A DNA stretch of 49,369 nucleotides from positions 1-49,369 of the forward strand of contig CAYZGK010000012.1 in NCBI GenBank assembly GCA_964478025.1, read 5' to 3'. The notes below the pieces were generated by a model. That model saw only the letters and a list, made by a program, of their open reading frames with translations, was not told the origin of the DNA and searched no databases. Source of the DNA: UBA3700 sp964478025 (lineage in GTDB: Bacteria; Bacillota; Clostridia; Christensenellales; UBA3700). Below, piece after piece: positions 15,900 through 24,063 of this stretch. Both the position numbers and the translations under genes were made by a program. Each line of letters starts with the position of its first letter. Position 1 is the first letter of the stretch.

Positions 15900-15911
15900 T
15901 GCTATTATAAT
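15900..15911 (+). promoter_or_regulatory. Extended -10 promoter directly before the start codon of the 15917 gene
   Basis: TGC TATTAT (15900-15908) overlaps a second -10 match TATAAT (15906-15911). The ATG is at 15917, so the mRNA would be leaderless or have a leader of a few bases. There is no Shine-Dalgarno sequence and no good -35 box. Confidence 0.55.
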
Positions 15912-15916
15912 AACGT

Positions 15917-17308
15917 ATGAATATTAAATGTCCTAAGTGTGGAAAAATTATTTATGATGTTAAGAATGACAAGGATAATATAACTTGTCCTGCTTGTCAT
16001 AAAGAATTTAATATGAAGGATGAATACAAAAAAGTTAACAAAAGCGCACTAAAGAAGTCTTTAATTGTGGCAGGTTGTGTAGCTGCTGTTATAGTTGTAG
16101 TTTTTATAGTTTCATTTTTTACAAGACCAAAAACAACAGATAAAGTTGTTCCTACACAGGAGATTCAAACTAATTTAACTAAAGAGGAAGTTTATAACAA
16201 TTTTGTTAATCAAGTTTTAACAAAAGGTGTGGTAAGTGAAACAGATACCACAATTTATTATTTAGATTTTGTATCAGGCTTAATTCCACAATTTGGTCAA
16301 GCAAGTACTTGTTTTGTTGCAAAATTTAGTGAAGATCCAACTGAGGAAAACTATAAAACAACAATAGAATCTTTATCTTTATACACACTTGCTAACGATA
16401 ATACAACATACAACATTCTTTATTTAACAAAAGATGGTTTAGGGGATAGCTATTTTTCTACACAAAATGCAACTGCAAAAAAGGCATATTATTCAATTTC
16501 AATTGTAGAAGACAAAAGAATAGATACAGTTAAAAATACCTGCTTTGAGGCATATGGTTATGATACTTTCACATCAGAAGACTTAGATTATTGGTCAAAG
16601 ATAGTTTTAAAGTATTTAATTGAAAAATTAAATGCATATGCTGAAAGTTATTTAAACTTAGATTTTTATACATGTTATGGCGTAGATATATCTAATTGCG
16701 AAGTATATTCAATAGCTCGTTCTGTAGATTCTTCAAATACACCACCTACAATAGATAAAAGCAAAATTGAGGCTTTAGATTATAAATCTTTTATTTATTC
16801 GTTCGTTTACTCCTTAGATACAAGAATGCTTGATTTTGACGCTATAAATGCGGCATATAAAGCAAAAGAAGGTGCTCAAGAGAGTGAAAATAGTACTTAT
16901 ACTTCAATACAACTTGGAGATACTACTCTTAATACATACAAAGACTTTACAGTATTTCAAGGATTTAAAGATATTAAATATGAAGAGAAAGATATTGTAG
17001 AGTATGCCTTAGGTCAAATGAAATATATTAAAAATGAAAATTCTTCATTTAATATAACAATAATGGAAAATAGTGCAACAGCAAAAAATATATTTGAAAC
17101 AATTGTTTCAACTAATAAAATAAGTGCTTATGGTGTAAACGAATCTTTGTATACATACATTGATATAGTGACATATAACGAAGAAAACGAAGTAAGCTCA
17201 TATACAAGATTTTATTTAGTTGATGATGTTATAGTTGAGATGAATTCTACATCATATGATGAGATTGTAAGTTTAGATTCAGATTTAAGAGCTTTAGCGT
17301 CAAAATAA
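15917..17308 (+). CDS. Zinc-ribbon membrane-anchored protein of unknown function
   Basis: I do not recognise this gene. The 463-residue protein begins with a complete zinc ribbon (CPKC at 5-8, CPAC at 24-27), then a basic segment and one membrane span (about 47-69). The remaining nearly 390 residues, predicted to lie outside the cell, are rich in Thr, Ser, Tyr, Asp and Asn, with no motif I can name. This layout (cytoplasmic ribbon, one span, large extracellular part) recurs in Firmicutes envelope proteins. It is monocistronic, behind an odd repeat region and a -10 box nearly touching the ATG. Codon use looks like that of its neighbours, so there is no sign of recent transfer. Confidence 0.8.
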   Translation: MNIKCPKCGKIIYDVKNDKDNITCPACHKEFNMKDEYKKVNKSALKKSLIVAGCVAAVIVVVFIVSFFTRPKTTDKVVPTQEIQTNLTKEEVYNNFVNQVLTKGVVSETDTTIYYLDFVSGLIPQFGQASTCFVAKFSEDPTEENYKTTIESLSLYTLANDNTTYNILYLTKDGLGDSYFSTQNATAKKAYYSISIVEDKRIDTVKNTCFEAYGYDTFTSEDLDYWSKIVLKYLIEKLNAYAESYLNLDFYTCYGVDISNCEVYSIARSVDSSNTPPTIDKSKIEALDYKSFIYSFVYSLDTRMLDFDAINAAYKAKEGAQESENSTYTSIQLGDTTLNTYKDFTVFQGFKDIKYEEKDIVEYALGQMKYIKNENSSFNITIMENSATAKNIFETIVSTNKISAYGVNESLYTYIDIVTYNEENEVSSYTRFYLVDDVIVEMNSTSYDEIVSLDSDLRALASK

Positions 17309-17312
17309 ATTG

Positions 17313-17341
17313 TTGACAAAAAAAATATAAGATATTAAAAT
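17313..17341 (+). promoter_or_regulatory. Promoter of the thrS T-box leader
   Basis: TTGACA (17313-17318), 17 bases, TAAAAT (17336-17341). It starts four bases after the upstream stop codon. Confidence 0.7.
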
Positions 17342-17354
17342 CAAAAATACAAAT

Positions 17355-17572
17355 AGCAAGTGAGTAAAATCACAAAGAAGGACAAGCTACTTTAAAACGT
17401 TTCTAAAGAGAGCATCGCGAAGCTGAGAAGATGTGAAATAGTCAAAGCAAGTACTACCTACTTAAAAAGCCAGGGCATGCTGTACATGCAAATGAAGTGA
17501 TAGAGAAATCTATAAATAAGGTGGAACCGCGAAATTATCGTCCTTATGCAATCAAGCATAAGGATTTTTTTT
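17355..17572 (+). ncRNA. T-box riboswitch (threonine) upstream of thrS
   Basis: The leader contains the T-box core AATAAGGTGGAACCGCG (17515-17531), followed by an intrinsic terminator: TCCTTATGC (17541-17549), a six-base loop, GCATAAGGA and eight T. Stem I elements include AAAGAAGGAC near the 5' end and AGAGAGC at 17407-17413. The likely specifier region reads GTACTACC with adjacent ACT (17453-17455) and ACC (17456-17458), both threonine codons, matching thrS downstream. Uncharged tRNA-Thr should stabilise the antiterminator and allow thrS expression. Which of the two triplets is the specifier was not resolved by folding. Confidence 0.93.
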
Positions 17573-17592
17573 ATATTATTGGAGGTAAAAAA

Positions 17593-19521
17593 ATGTTAGT
17601 AACAATTAATGGTGTTCAAAAAGAATACTCAAATGAAGCTTCTTTATTTGAAATTGCTAAAGACAATGAAGTAAAAGGAGCACTTGCAGCAAAAGTTGAT
17701 GGTAAATTAACAGAAATGCGTGCAAAATTAGATGGTAAAGATTGTAATATTGAATTTTTAACATTTAAGGATGCTGAAGGTAAAAAATTATATCGTCATA
17801 CTTGTTCTCATATATTAGCTCAAGCTATTAAGAATATCTATCCAACATGCAAACTTGCAATTGGACCTGCGATTGATGATGGCTTCTATTATGATTTTGA
17901 TTTTAAGACTCCAATAACTACCGAAAATTTAGCTAAAATCGAGCAAGAAATGAAAAATATTATTAAGGCAAATTATCCACTTGAAAGATTTGAACTTCCA
18001 AGAGAAGAAGCCGTTGCTTTAATGAAAAATTATGGTGAAGATTACAAGGTTGAATTAATTAATGATTTACCAAAAGATGCAACAATTTCTTTCTATAAGC
18101 AAGGTAACTTTACAGATTTATGTGCTGGACCACATATCCCATCAACAGGATATATTAAAGCATTTAAGTTAATGAGTATTACAGGTGCATATTGGAGAGG
18201 CTCTGAAAAGAATAAGATGTTAACACGTATCTACGGTACATGTTTTGATAGTAAACAAGAACTTTCAGATTATATCACTATGCTTGAAGAAGCTAAAAAG
18301 AGAGATCATAACAAGCTTGGTAGAGAATTAAAAATCTTTACAACTAATGAATATATTGGTCAAGGTTTACCACTATTAATGCCTAAGGGAGAAAAAATCT
18401 TTAGAATTCTTTCAAGATTCGTAGAAGATGAGGAAGAAAGAAGAGGATATGTAAGAACAAAAACTCCATTTATGGCAAAATCAGATTTATATAAATTGTC
18501 TGGTCACTGGGATCATTATAAAGATGGTATGTTCGTTCTTGGTGATGAAGAAAAAGATAGTGAAGTATTTGCTCTTCGTCCAATGACATGTCCATTCCAA
18601 TATATGGTATATAAAGCAGATCAAAAATCTTATAAAGATTTACCATTAAGATATGGTGAAACATCAACTCTATTTAGAAATGAAGCTTCAGGTGAAATGC
18701 ATGGATTAATTCGTGTAAGACAATTCACAATTTCAGAAGGCCACTTAATTATAAGACCTGACCAACTAGAAGAAGAATTTAAAGGCTGCTTAGATTTAGC
18801 AAGATTTATGTTAAAGATAACAGGTCTTTTAGACGATGTATCATATAGGTTTAGTAGATGGGATCCAAATGATAAGGTTAAGTATATTCAACAACCAGAG
18901 ATTTGGGATAAAGCTGAAAAAACAATGAAGTCTCTTTTGGACGAGATTGGCCTTGACTATAAGGAAGAAAAAGGAGAAGCTGCTTTCTATGGTCCAAAAC
19001 TAGATATTCAAGTAAAGAACGTATTTGGTAAGGAAGATACTTTAATTACTATCCAAGTTGATATGTTCTTAGCTGAAAGATTTGATATGTCATATATCGA
19101 CGAAAACGGCGAGAAAGTAAGACCTTATATCATTCATAGAACATCTATTGGATGTTATGAAAGAACAATTGCCTTAATGATAGAAAAATTTGCTGGTGCA
19201 TTCCCAGTTTGGTGCGCTCCAGTTCAAGCTAAAGTTTTAGCCCTAACGGATAGACAAGCTGATTTTGCAAAAGAAGTTGTAAGTAAGCTTTATGATGAAG
19301 GTATTAGAGCAGAAGTTGACTTAAGAAATGAAACATTAGGCAAAAAGATTAGAGAAGCAAGACTTGAAAAGATTCCATACTTACTTGTAGTTGGAGATAA
19401 AGAAATGGAAGAAAATTCAGTATCTGTTACTCGTAGAAATGAAGGCGATTTAGGTAAAATGACAATTCCTGAAATCGTTTCAAGAATAAAACAAGATGTT
19501 AAATCATTTAAATTAGACTAA
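17593..19521 (+). CDS. thrS: Threonyl-tRNA synthetase
   Basis: ThrRS attaches threonine to tRNA-Thr. From ATG 17593 the protein has 642 residues, the usual size. Domains in order are TGS (1-60), the editing domain with HTCSH (69-73) and LCAGPH, and the class II catalytic core with RGYVRTKTPFM (motif 2 region), the zinc site beginning MTCPFQY, and IHRTSIGCYERTIALMIE (motif 3). The anticodon-binding domain ends it with VRAEVDLRNETLGKKIREA-like sequence (AEVDLRNETLGKKIREA). The frame is open upstream to 17497 within the T-box, but GGAGG (17581-17585), 7 bases before ATG 17593, fixes the start after the terminator. It is controlled by the T-box leader. Confidence 0.97.
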   Translation: MLVTINGVQKEYSNEASLFEIAKDNEVKGALAAKVDGKLTEMRAKLDGKDCNIEFLTFKDAEGKKLYRHTCSHILAQAIKNIYPTCKLAIGPAIDDGFYYDFDFKTPITTENLAKIEQEMKNIIKANYPLERFELPREEAVALMKNYGEDYKVELINDLPKDATISFYKQGNFTDLCAGPHIPSTGYIKAFKLMSITGAYWRGSEKNKMLTRIYGTCFDSKQELSDYITMLEEAKKRDHNKLGRELKIFTTNEYIGQGLPLLMPKGEKIFRILSRFVEDEEERRGYVRTKTPFMAKSDLYKLSGHWDHYKDGMFVLGDEEKDSEVFALRPMTCPFQYMVYKADQKSYKDLPLRYGETSTLFRNEASGEMHGLIRVRQFTISEGHLIIRPDQLEEEFKGCLDLARFMLKITGLLDDVSYRFSRWDPNDKVKYIQQPEIWDKAEKTMKSLLDEIGLDYKEEKGEAAFYGPKLDIQVKNVFGKEDTLITIQVDMFLAERFDMSYIDENGEKVRPYIIHRTSIGCYERTIALMIEKFAGAFPVWCAPVQAKVLALTDRQADFAKEVVSKLYDEGIRAEVDLRNETLGKKIREARLEKIPYLLVVGDKEMEENSVSVTRRNEGDLGKMTIPEIVSRIKQDVKSFKLD

Positions 19522-19522
19522 T

Positions 19523-19915
19523 ATGGAAAAAGTATTAAAGTTTTTAAAAGATGCAAAAGTTTATTATCTAGCTACCATCAATAATGGTAAGCCAGATATT
19601 AGACCATTTGGAACAATAAATATGTATAACAATAGACTTTATATTCAAACAGGAAGAGTAAAGAATTGTTATAAGCAAATGAAAGAAAATGAAAATGTAT
19701 CTATTTGTGCATTTTTAAATGGTGAGTGGTTAAGAATTGACGCTAAAGCAGTTGAAGATCCAACTCTTGAGGCTGAAAAATCTATGCTAGATTCATACCC
19801 TGAGCTTCAAAATATGTATAAGGCCGGTGATGGAAATACTGTTGTATTTTATCTAAAAGATGTAACTGCAACATTTTCATCATTTACAAAGGCACCTGAA
19901 GTTCATAAATTTTAA
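19523..19915 (+). CDS. Pyridoxamine 5'-phosphate oxidase-like flavin-binding protein
   Basis: The 130-residue protein has the split-barrel fold pattern of small PNPOx-like proteins that bind FMN or F420: VYYLATINNGKPDIRPFG at the N-terminus, then LYIQTGRVKNCYKQMKENENVSIC with the typical Gly and Lys positions, and a C-terminal strand. It starts one base after the thrS stop and has no clear ribosome site, so its translation is probably coupled to thrS. The substrate is unknown; it may be a general flavin reductase. It is too short for true PdxH. No terminator separates it from the infC promoter downstream. Confidence 0.85.
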   Translation: MEKVLKFLKDAKVYYLATINNGKPDIRPFGTINMYNNRLYIQTGRVKNCYKQMKENENVSICAFLNGEWLRIDAKAVEDPTLEAEKSMLDSYPELQNMYKAGDGNTVVFYLKDVTATFSSFTKAPEVHKF

Positions 19916-19937
19916 GCGGGAAATAGGTATTTTTCAT

Positions 19938-19967
19938 TTGACAGTATAATTGAAGCTTTGATATTAT
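19938..19967 (+). promoter_or_regulatory. Promoter of the infC-rpmI-rplT operon
   Basis: TTGACA (19938-19943), 18 bases, TATTAT (19962-19967). This leaves an untranslated leader of about 135 bases before the AUU start of infC. Confidence 0.7.
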
Positions 19968-19974
19968 ACTTATG

Positions 19975-20092
19975 CAAATGAAGTAGACTTGGTCTCACCT
20001 ATCGATAAATGCGTTGATATGGTATATAGAATTAAATGAATTTTTCTATGGACAACAAGACTATTTTGTTGCCCATATTTTTTAGACCTAAA
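19975..20092 (+). promoter_or_regulatory. infC leader with attenuator (L20-leader type)
   Basis: The leader includes a terminator hairpin at 20047-20083: TATGG and CAACAA pair with TTGTTG and CCATA across a 1x1 internal loop, followed by six T. An alternative helix ATAGAA (about 20026) / TTCTAT (20044-20049) overlaps the left arm and could be the antiterminator. In Firmicutes, ribosomal protein L20 binds such a leader and causes premature termination. The rplT gene for L20 is the last gene of the operon here. Position and architecture support the call; the pseudoknot was not verified. Confidence 0.8.
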
Positions 20093-20110
20093 AGGAAGGA
20101 GGATACAACT

Positions 20111-20629
20111 ATTAAAGAACTACTTATTAATGAACAAATTAGAACTAAAGAAGTAAAACTAATCGGCGAAGATGGAACACAACTTGGTGTTTTACCAATT
20201 AAAGAAGCTCAAGCAAGAGCATATGAAGCAGGTAAGGATTTGGTTTTAATGAGCTCTGCAACAGAACCTTATGTTTGTAAGATATTAGATTATTCTAAAT
20301 GGAAATATGAACAAGCAAAGAAGGAAAAAGAAAATAAGAAGAACCAAAAAGTTGTAAAAATAAAAGAGGTTATGCTTTCTGCAGTTATTGATGTAGGAGA
20401 CATGAACACAAGAGCTAAGCAAACAACAAAGTTTATTGAAGAAGGAAACAAAGTTAAAGTTTGCATTAGATTAAAGGGAAGACAAAATGCAAGACCTGAA
20501 CTTGGAATTAGAAATATGGACAAGTTTGCAGAAATGTTAGCAGAGATTGCTGATGTTGACCAAAAGCCAGTACTTCAAGGTAGAGAAATTTCTATGCTTC
20601 TAGTACCAAAGAAAGTAGATAAAAAATAA
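20111..20629 (+). CDS. infC: Translation initiation factor IF-3, AUU start codon
   Basis: IF-3 binds the 30S subunit, prevents 50S joining and checks start-codon pairing. The strong ribosome site AAGGAGG (20096-20102) sits 8 bases before ATT at 20111. From there the protein has 172 residues beginning KELLINEQIR, the usual IF-3 N-terminus. The open frame reaches a canonical ATG at 20036, but that would add residues running through the attenuator hairpin, so it is rejected. Rare AUU starts are the classic basis of IF-3 autoregulation. Conserved parts include VKLIGEDGTQLGV, PIKEAQARAYE, YVCKILDYSKWKYEQ and KIKEVMLS. rpmI and rplT follow. Confidence 0.95.
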   Translation: MKELLINEQIRTKEVKLIGEDGTQLGVLPIKEAQARAYEAGKDLVLMSSATEPYVCKILDYSKWKYEQAKKEKENKKNQKVVKIKEVMLSAVIDVGDMNTRAKQTTKFIEEGNKVKVCIRLKGRQNARPELGIRNMDKFAEMLAEIADVDQKPVLQGREISMLLVPKKVDKK

Positions 20630-20655
20630 AACATATAAATATTGGAGGTAATATC

Positions 20656-20844
20656 ATGCCTAAACAAAAGACAAAGACTGGCGCTAAAAAGCGTTTTAGA
20701 TTAACTGGAAGTGGCAAAATTAAGAGAGCTAAGATGAACAGAAGACACATCTTAACAAAGAAGAATTCAAAGAGAATGCGTTCTCTAAGAAAAGTTGCAT
20801 ATGTTGACTCTACACAAGAGAAGACAATCAAGAATTTGATTTAA
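20656..20844 (+). CDS. rpmI: 50S ribosomal protein L35
   Basis: L35 is a small basic protein of the large ribosomal subunit. The 62-residue protein starts MPKQKTKTGAKKRFRLTGSG and contains the conserved RRHILTKKNSKRMRSLRK segment. GGAGG lies upstream of the ATG. It is the middle gene of infC-rpmI-rplT, an order conserved across bacteria, with 26 and 13 bases to its neighbours. Its expression should follow the infC leader attenuator. Confidence 0.97.
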   Translation: MPKQKTKTGAKKRFRLTGSGKIKRAKMNRRHILTKKNSKRMRSLRKVAYVDSTQEKTIKNLI

Positions 20845-20857
20845 TTGGAGGCGTATT

Positions 20858-21202
20858 ATGAGAATTAAAAGAGGCGTAAACGGCGTTAAAAAGAGAAGAA
20901 AAATTTTAAAACAAGCTAAAGGTTACTTTGGTGCTAAATCAAAGTTATATAGAATTGCTCGTCAAGCAGTTATGAAATCTGGCCAATATGCATTTGCTGG
21001 CAGAAGAAGAAAGAAGAGAGATTTCAGACAATTATGGATTGCACGTATCAACGCTGCAGCTAGAATGAATGGTTTAACTTATAGCACATTAATGCATGGA
21101 TTAAAAGTTAACGGAATTGACTTAAACAGAAAAGTACTTGCTGATTTAGCAGTTTCAGATCCAGCAGCTTTCACAGCTTTATGTGAAAAGGTTAAGGGTT
21201 AA
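20858..21202 (+). CDS. rplT: 50S ribosomal protein L20
   Basis: L20 binds 23S rRNA early in assembly of the large subunit and, in Firmicutes, also represses its own operon through the leader RNA. The 114-residue protein is very basic and shows RIKRGVNGVKKRRKILKQAK at the start, GAKSKLYRIARQAVMKSGQYAF and the C-terminal globular part with RINAAARMNGLTYS and LNRKVLADLAV. The ribosome site GGAGG lies before the ATG. A strong terminator 15 bases after the stop ends the operon. Confidence 0.97.
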   Translation: MRIKRGVNGVKKRRKILKQAKGYFGAKSKLYRIARQAVMKSGQYAFAGRRRKKRDFRQLWIARINAAARMNGLTYSTLMHGLKVNGIDLNRKVLADLAVSDPAAFTALCEKVKG

Positions 21203-21216
21203 TCAAAAAATCACAT

Positions 21217-21248
21217 AAAGGCAACCAATAAAAAAGGTTGCCTTTTTT
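21217..21248 (+). terminator. Intrinsic terminator of infC-rpmI-rplT
   Basis: AAAGGCAACC / GGTTGCCTTT stem with a 9-base loop, then a T run. Confidence 0.92.
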
Positions 21249-21258
21249 ATTAGCTAAA

Positions 21259-22014
21259 ATGAAAGAAATAACATCAATAACTAATCCTTTAATAAAAAAT
21301 GTTAGAGCGCTAAAAGATAAACAAGAACGTTTATCTCGAGGTCTTTTTATAGTAGAGGGTGCAAATATTATTAAAGATTTACCAAGTTATGTTGATGTTG
21401 ATTCTATTTTTGTAGAAAAAAGCAAAGTTAGTCAATTTCAAGGTATTTTAAATAAGTTTAATGAAGAGAAAATTTATTTAGTTGATGAAAAGGTTATGAA
21501 TGTTTTATCGGATACAAAAACGCCTTGTGGAATACTATGCTTAGTTAAAATACAAAAACAAGAGTTTGATGAGTCATCAAATGCGGTTGTTTTAGATGGA
21601 AACACAGACCCAGGAAACGTAGGAACCATTATAAGAACATGCGTTGCTTGTGGAGTTAAGAACATTTTAGCTATAAATACTGTAGATATTTTGTCTCCTA
21701 AAGTTGTTAGGTCAACAATGGGCGGTTTATTTAGAGTAAATGTTTTAAATGTTTCATATGATGAGGCATTAAATATATTGAAAAATTACAATATAATCAC
21801 TTTAGATATGAAAGGCGAGAATATCTATGATATGAAGGAAATTAAAAAGCCATTTGCTTTGGTAATTGGTTCAGAGGCACATGGTGTTTCAAAAGAATTA
21901 AAAGACAAGTGTTCAACACTTATATCTCTTCCAATGAAGGGAGATATAGAAAGTCTAAATGCAGCGGTTTCTTTATCTGTTGCTTTATATCACTTATCTT
22001 TTTCAAAACATTGA
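21259..22014 (+). CDS. SpoU/TrmH-family RNA 2'-O-methyltransferase
   Basis: SPOUT-fold enzymes of this family methylate the 2'-hydroxyl of ribose in tRNA or rRNA using S-adenosylmethionine. From ATG 21259 the protein has 251 residues. The N-terminal substrate-binding domain (L30e-like, about 1-90) includes VRALKDKQERLSRGLFIVEG. The knot domain has NTDPGNVGTIIRTC (motif 1), IGSEAHGVS (motif 2) and LPMKGDIESLNAAVSLSVAL (motif 3). Its exact RNA target cannot be read from sequence. The frame is open to a TTG at 21238 inside the terminator, which is unlikely. The ATG lacks a ribosome site and lies only 11 bases after the previous terminator. Confidence 0.9.
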   Translation: MKEITSITNPLIKNVRALKDKQERLSRGLFIVEGANIIKDLPSYVDVDSIFVEKSKVSQFQGILNKFNEEKIYLVDEKVMNVLSDTKTPCGILCLVKIQKQEFDESSNAVVLDGNTDPGNVGTIIRTCVACGVKNILAINTVDILSPKVVRSTMGGLFRVNVLNVSYDEALNILKNYNIITLDMKGENIYDMKEIKKPFALVIGSEAHGVSKELKDKCSTLISLPMKGDIESLNAAVSLSVALYHLSFSKH

Positions 22015-22040
22015 AATAAAGGCTAATATTAGTTTATAAT
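22011..22040 (+). promoter_or_regulatory. Promoter of the yebC-proA-ruvC operon
   Basis: TTGAAA (22011-22016, overlapping the upstream stop codon), 18 bases, TATAAT (22035-22040). The yebC ATG is at 22075 with AAGGAG before it. Confidence 0.7.
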
Positions 22041-22074
22041 ATTAAAGATTAATAGAAATTAAGGAGAAATAAAT

Positions 22075-22818
22075 ATGTCAGGACATTCAAAGTGGCACAA
22101 TATACAAATGAAGAAAGGTAAAAACGATGCTGCAAGAGCAAATGTTTTTACAAAAATTGGTAGAGAGATTGCAGTTGCTGTTAAAGCAGGCGGTCCAGAT
22201 CCAGCAAGTAATGCAAAATTACGTGATGTTATAGCAAAAGCTAAGGCTGCAAATATGCCTAACGATAACATTAATAGAGGTATTAAAAAGGCAGCTGGTG
22301 ATGGCGAACAAGTAAACTATGTAGAAAATGTTTATGAAGGCTTTGGTCCATGTGGTATTGCTATGATGGTTGAAACATTAACAGATAAAGTTAATAGAAC
22401 TGTTGGTAATATTAGATGTTATTTTGATAAATGTGGTGGTAACTTAGGAGTTTCAGGTAGCGTATCTTATATGTTTAATAGAATGGGCGTTATTGTAATT
22501 GATTCAGAAGGACAAAATGAGGATGATATTATGATGATGGCAATTGAGCTTGGTGCTGATGATGTAATTTCTGATGATGGTTGTTTTGAAATTAGAACTC
22601 CAGTTAATAGTTTTTCTGCTGTTCGTGAAGCATTAGAGAAAAATCCATCAATTAAGATTTTATCTGCTGAAGTTGCTGAAGTTCCAACATCAACAACAGA
22701 ATTAAACGAAGAAGATACAGCAAAAGTTCAAAGATTAATCGATATGCTTGAGGACGATGATGATGTACAAAACGTATATCATAATGCAGTATTATTCGAA
22801 TCAGAGGAAGAAGACTAA
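22075..22818 (+). CDS. YebC/PmpR-family protein (TACO1 family)
   Basis: The 247-residue protein is a full-length YebC family member: MSGHSKWHNIQMKKGKNDA at the start, FTKIGREI, KAANMPNDNINRGIKKA, and YEGFGPCGIAMMVETLTDN-like sequence in the second domain. The family was long annotated as transcriptional regulators; members, including mitochondrial TACO1, are linked to translation of difficult proline-rich stretches. The name therefore does not prove DNA binding here. It heads an operon with proA and ruvC; yebC next to ruvC is a widespread arrangement. AAGGAG lies 8 bases before the ATG. Confidence 0.93.
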   Translation: MSGHSKWHNIQMKKGKNDAARANVFTKIGREIAVAVKAGGPDPASNAKLRDVIAKAKAANMPNDNINRGIKKAAGDGEQVNYVENVYEGFGPCGIAMMVETLTDKVNRTVGNIRCYFDKCGGNLGVSGSVSYMFNRMGVIVIDSEGQNEDDIMMMAIELGADDVISDDGCFEIRTPVNSFSAVREALEKNPSIKILSAEVAEVPTSTTELNEEDTAKVQRLIDMLEDDDDVQNVYHNAVLFESEEED

Positions 22819-22821
22819 TAA

Positions 22822-24063
22822 ATGGTAAATGTTAGAGAAATTTGTTTAAAGGCAAAAAAAGCAGCTTTTTCATTAGCTGCAGTAAGTAGTAAAGATAAGA
22901 ATGCAATGCTTGAGAGCATTGCTTCTGCACTTTTATTAAATAAAGACAAAATTTTTCTAGCAAATAAAGACGATATAGAAAACGCAAAGGGCAAATTAAC
23001 CGATGCTATGATAGATAGACTAACATTAAATGATTCAAGATTTAAAACCATGGTTGATGGTGTAAGACAAGTTGAATCATTGCCAGATCCAATTGGAGAG
23101 ATTACTGATTCATGGATAAATAAAAATGGTCTAGATTTTAAAAAGGTTAGAGTTCCTCTTGGCGTTATTGGTGTAATTTATGAGTCTCGTCCAAATGTTA
23201 CAGTGGATGTAGCAGCACTTTGCTTAAAGAGTGGAAACTGCGTTGTTTTACGTGGCGGCAAGGAAGCAATAAACACAAATAGAGTTTTATATAACGTAAT
23301 TAAAAATGCGCTAAAAGATAACAATTACGATGAAAATATAGTTTCATTTATTGATGATACCTCAAGAGATTCGTCACTTGAACTACTAAAGCAAGGCGAT
23401 TGTGTTGATGTTGTTATTCCAAGAGGTGGAGATGGCCTTAAACATTTTGTTTTAGATAATGCAACAATGCCAGTAATTGCCTCAGCTGGTGGTAATTGTC
23501 ATACATATATACATGAATCAGCAGATATTAATATGGCTGAAAAAATTGTATATAATGCAAAAATGAGTAGACCATCAACATGTAACGCTACAGAACAACT
23601 TTTAATAGATAGAAAAATAAAAGATAAATTACCATTAATTGTAGAAAGAATGCAAAAAGATGGTTGCTTAATTAATGGAAATCAAGAAATTGTTGATTTA
23701 ATTCCTGGGGCTCAACTTTGTGATGAGAGTGAATATAAAAAAGAACATGCAAATTATATTTTAACTTGCTACATAGTTGAAGACTATATTGAAGCAATAG
23801 ATAGAATTAACAACAATAACACAAAGCATTCAGATGCAATTATAGCAACTGATGAAAAAGTTATAGAAATTTTCAAAAAGAAAGTAGACACAGGATGCTT
23901 ATATGTAAACACTTCAACAAGATTTACAGATGGCTTTGAATTTGGTTTTGGGGCCGAAATAGGCATTTCTACGCAAAAATTACATGCAAGAGGTCCACTT
24001 GCTTTAAAACAACTAACAAGTGAAAAATATGTCATTGTAGGAAACGGACAAATAAGACAATGA
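22822..24063 (+). CDS. proA: Gamma-glutamyl phosphate reductase
   Basis: ProA reduces gamma-glutamyl phosphate to glutamate semialdehyde with NADPH, the second step of proline synthesis. The 413-residue aldehyde-dehydrogenase-fold protein shows VPLGVIGVIYESRPNVTVD (cofactor region), VIPRGGDGLKH, and the catalytic cysteine in RPSTCNATEQ. The C-terminus has GFGAEIGISTQKLHARGP. Its usual partner proB (glutamate kinase) is not adjacent, and the gene sits between yebC and ruvC, starting three bases after the yebC stop and overlapping ruvC by four bases. This is an uncommon place for a proline gene. Confidence 0.96.
   Translation: MVNVREICLKAKKAAFSLAAVSSKDKNAMLESIASALLLNKDKIFLANKDDIENAKGKLTDAMIDRLTLNDSRFKTMVDGVRQVESLPDPIGEITDSWINKNGLDFKKVRVPLGVIGVIYESRPNVTVDVAALCLKSGNCVVLRGGKEAINTNRVLYNVIKNALKDNNYDENIVSFIDDTSRDSSLELLKQGDCVDVVIPRGGDGLKHFVLDNATMPVIASAGGNCHTYIHESADINMAEKIVYNAKMSRPSTCNATEQLLIDRKIKDKLPLIVERMQKDGCLINGNQEIVDLIPGAQLCDESEYKKEHANYILTCYIVEDYIEAIDRINNNNTKHSDAIIATDEKVIEIFKKKVDTGCLYVNTSTRFTDGFEFGFGAEIGISTQKLHARGPLALKQLTSEKYVIVGNGQIRQ

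Noticed and set aside
20036..20110. Upstream ATG extension of infC
   Set aside because: It runs through the attenuator stem and adds residues absent from IF-3; the strong ribosome site points to ATT 20111.
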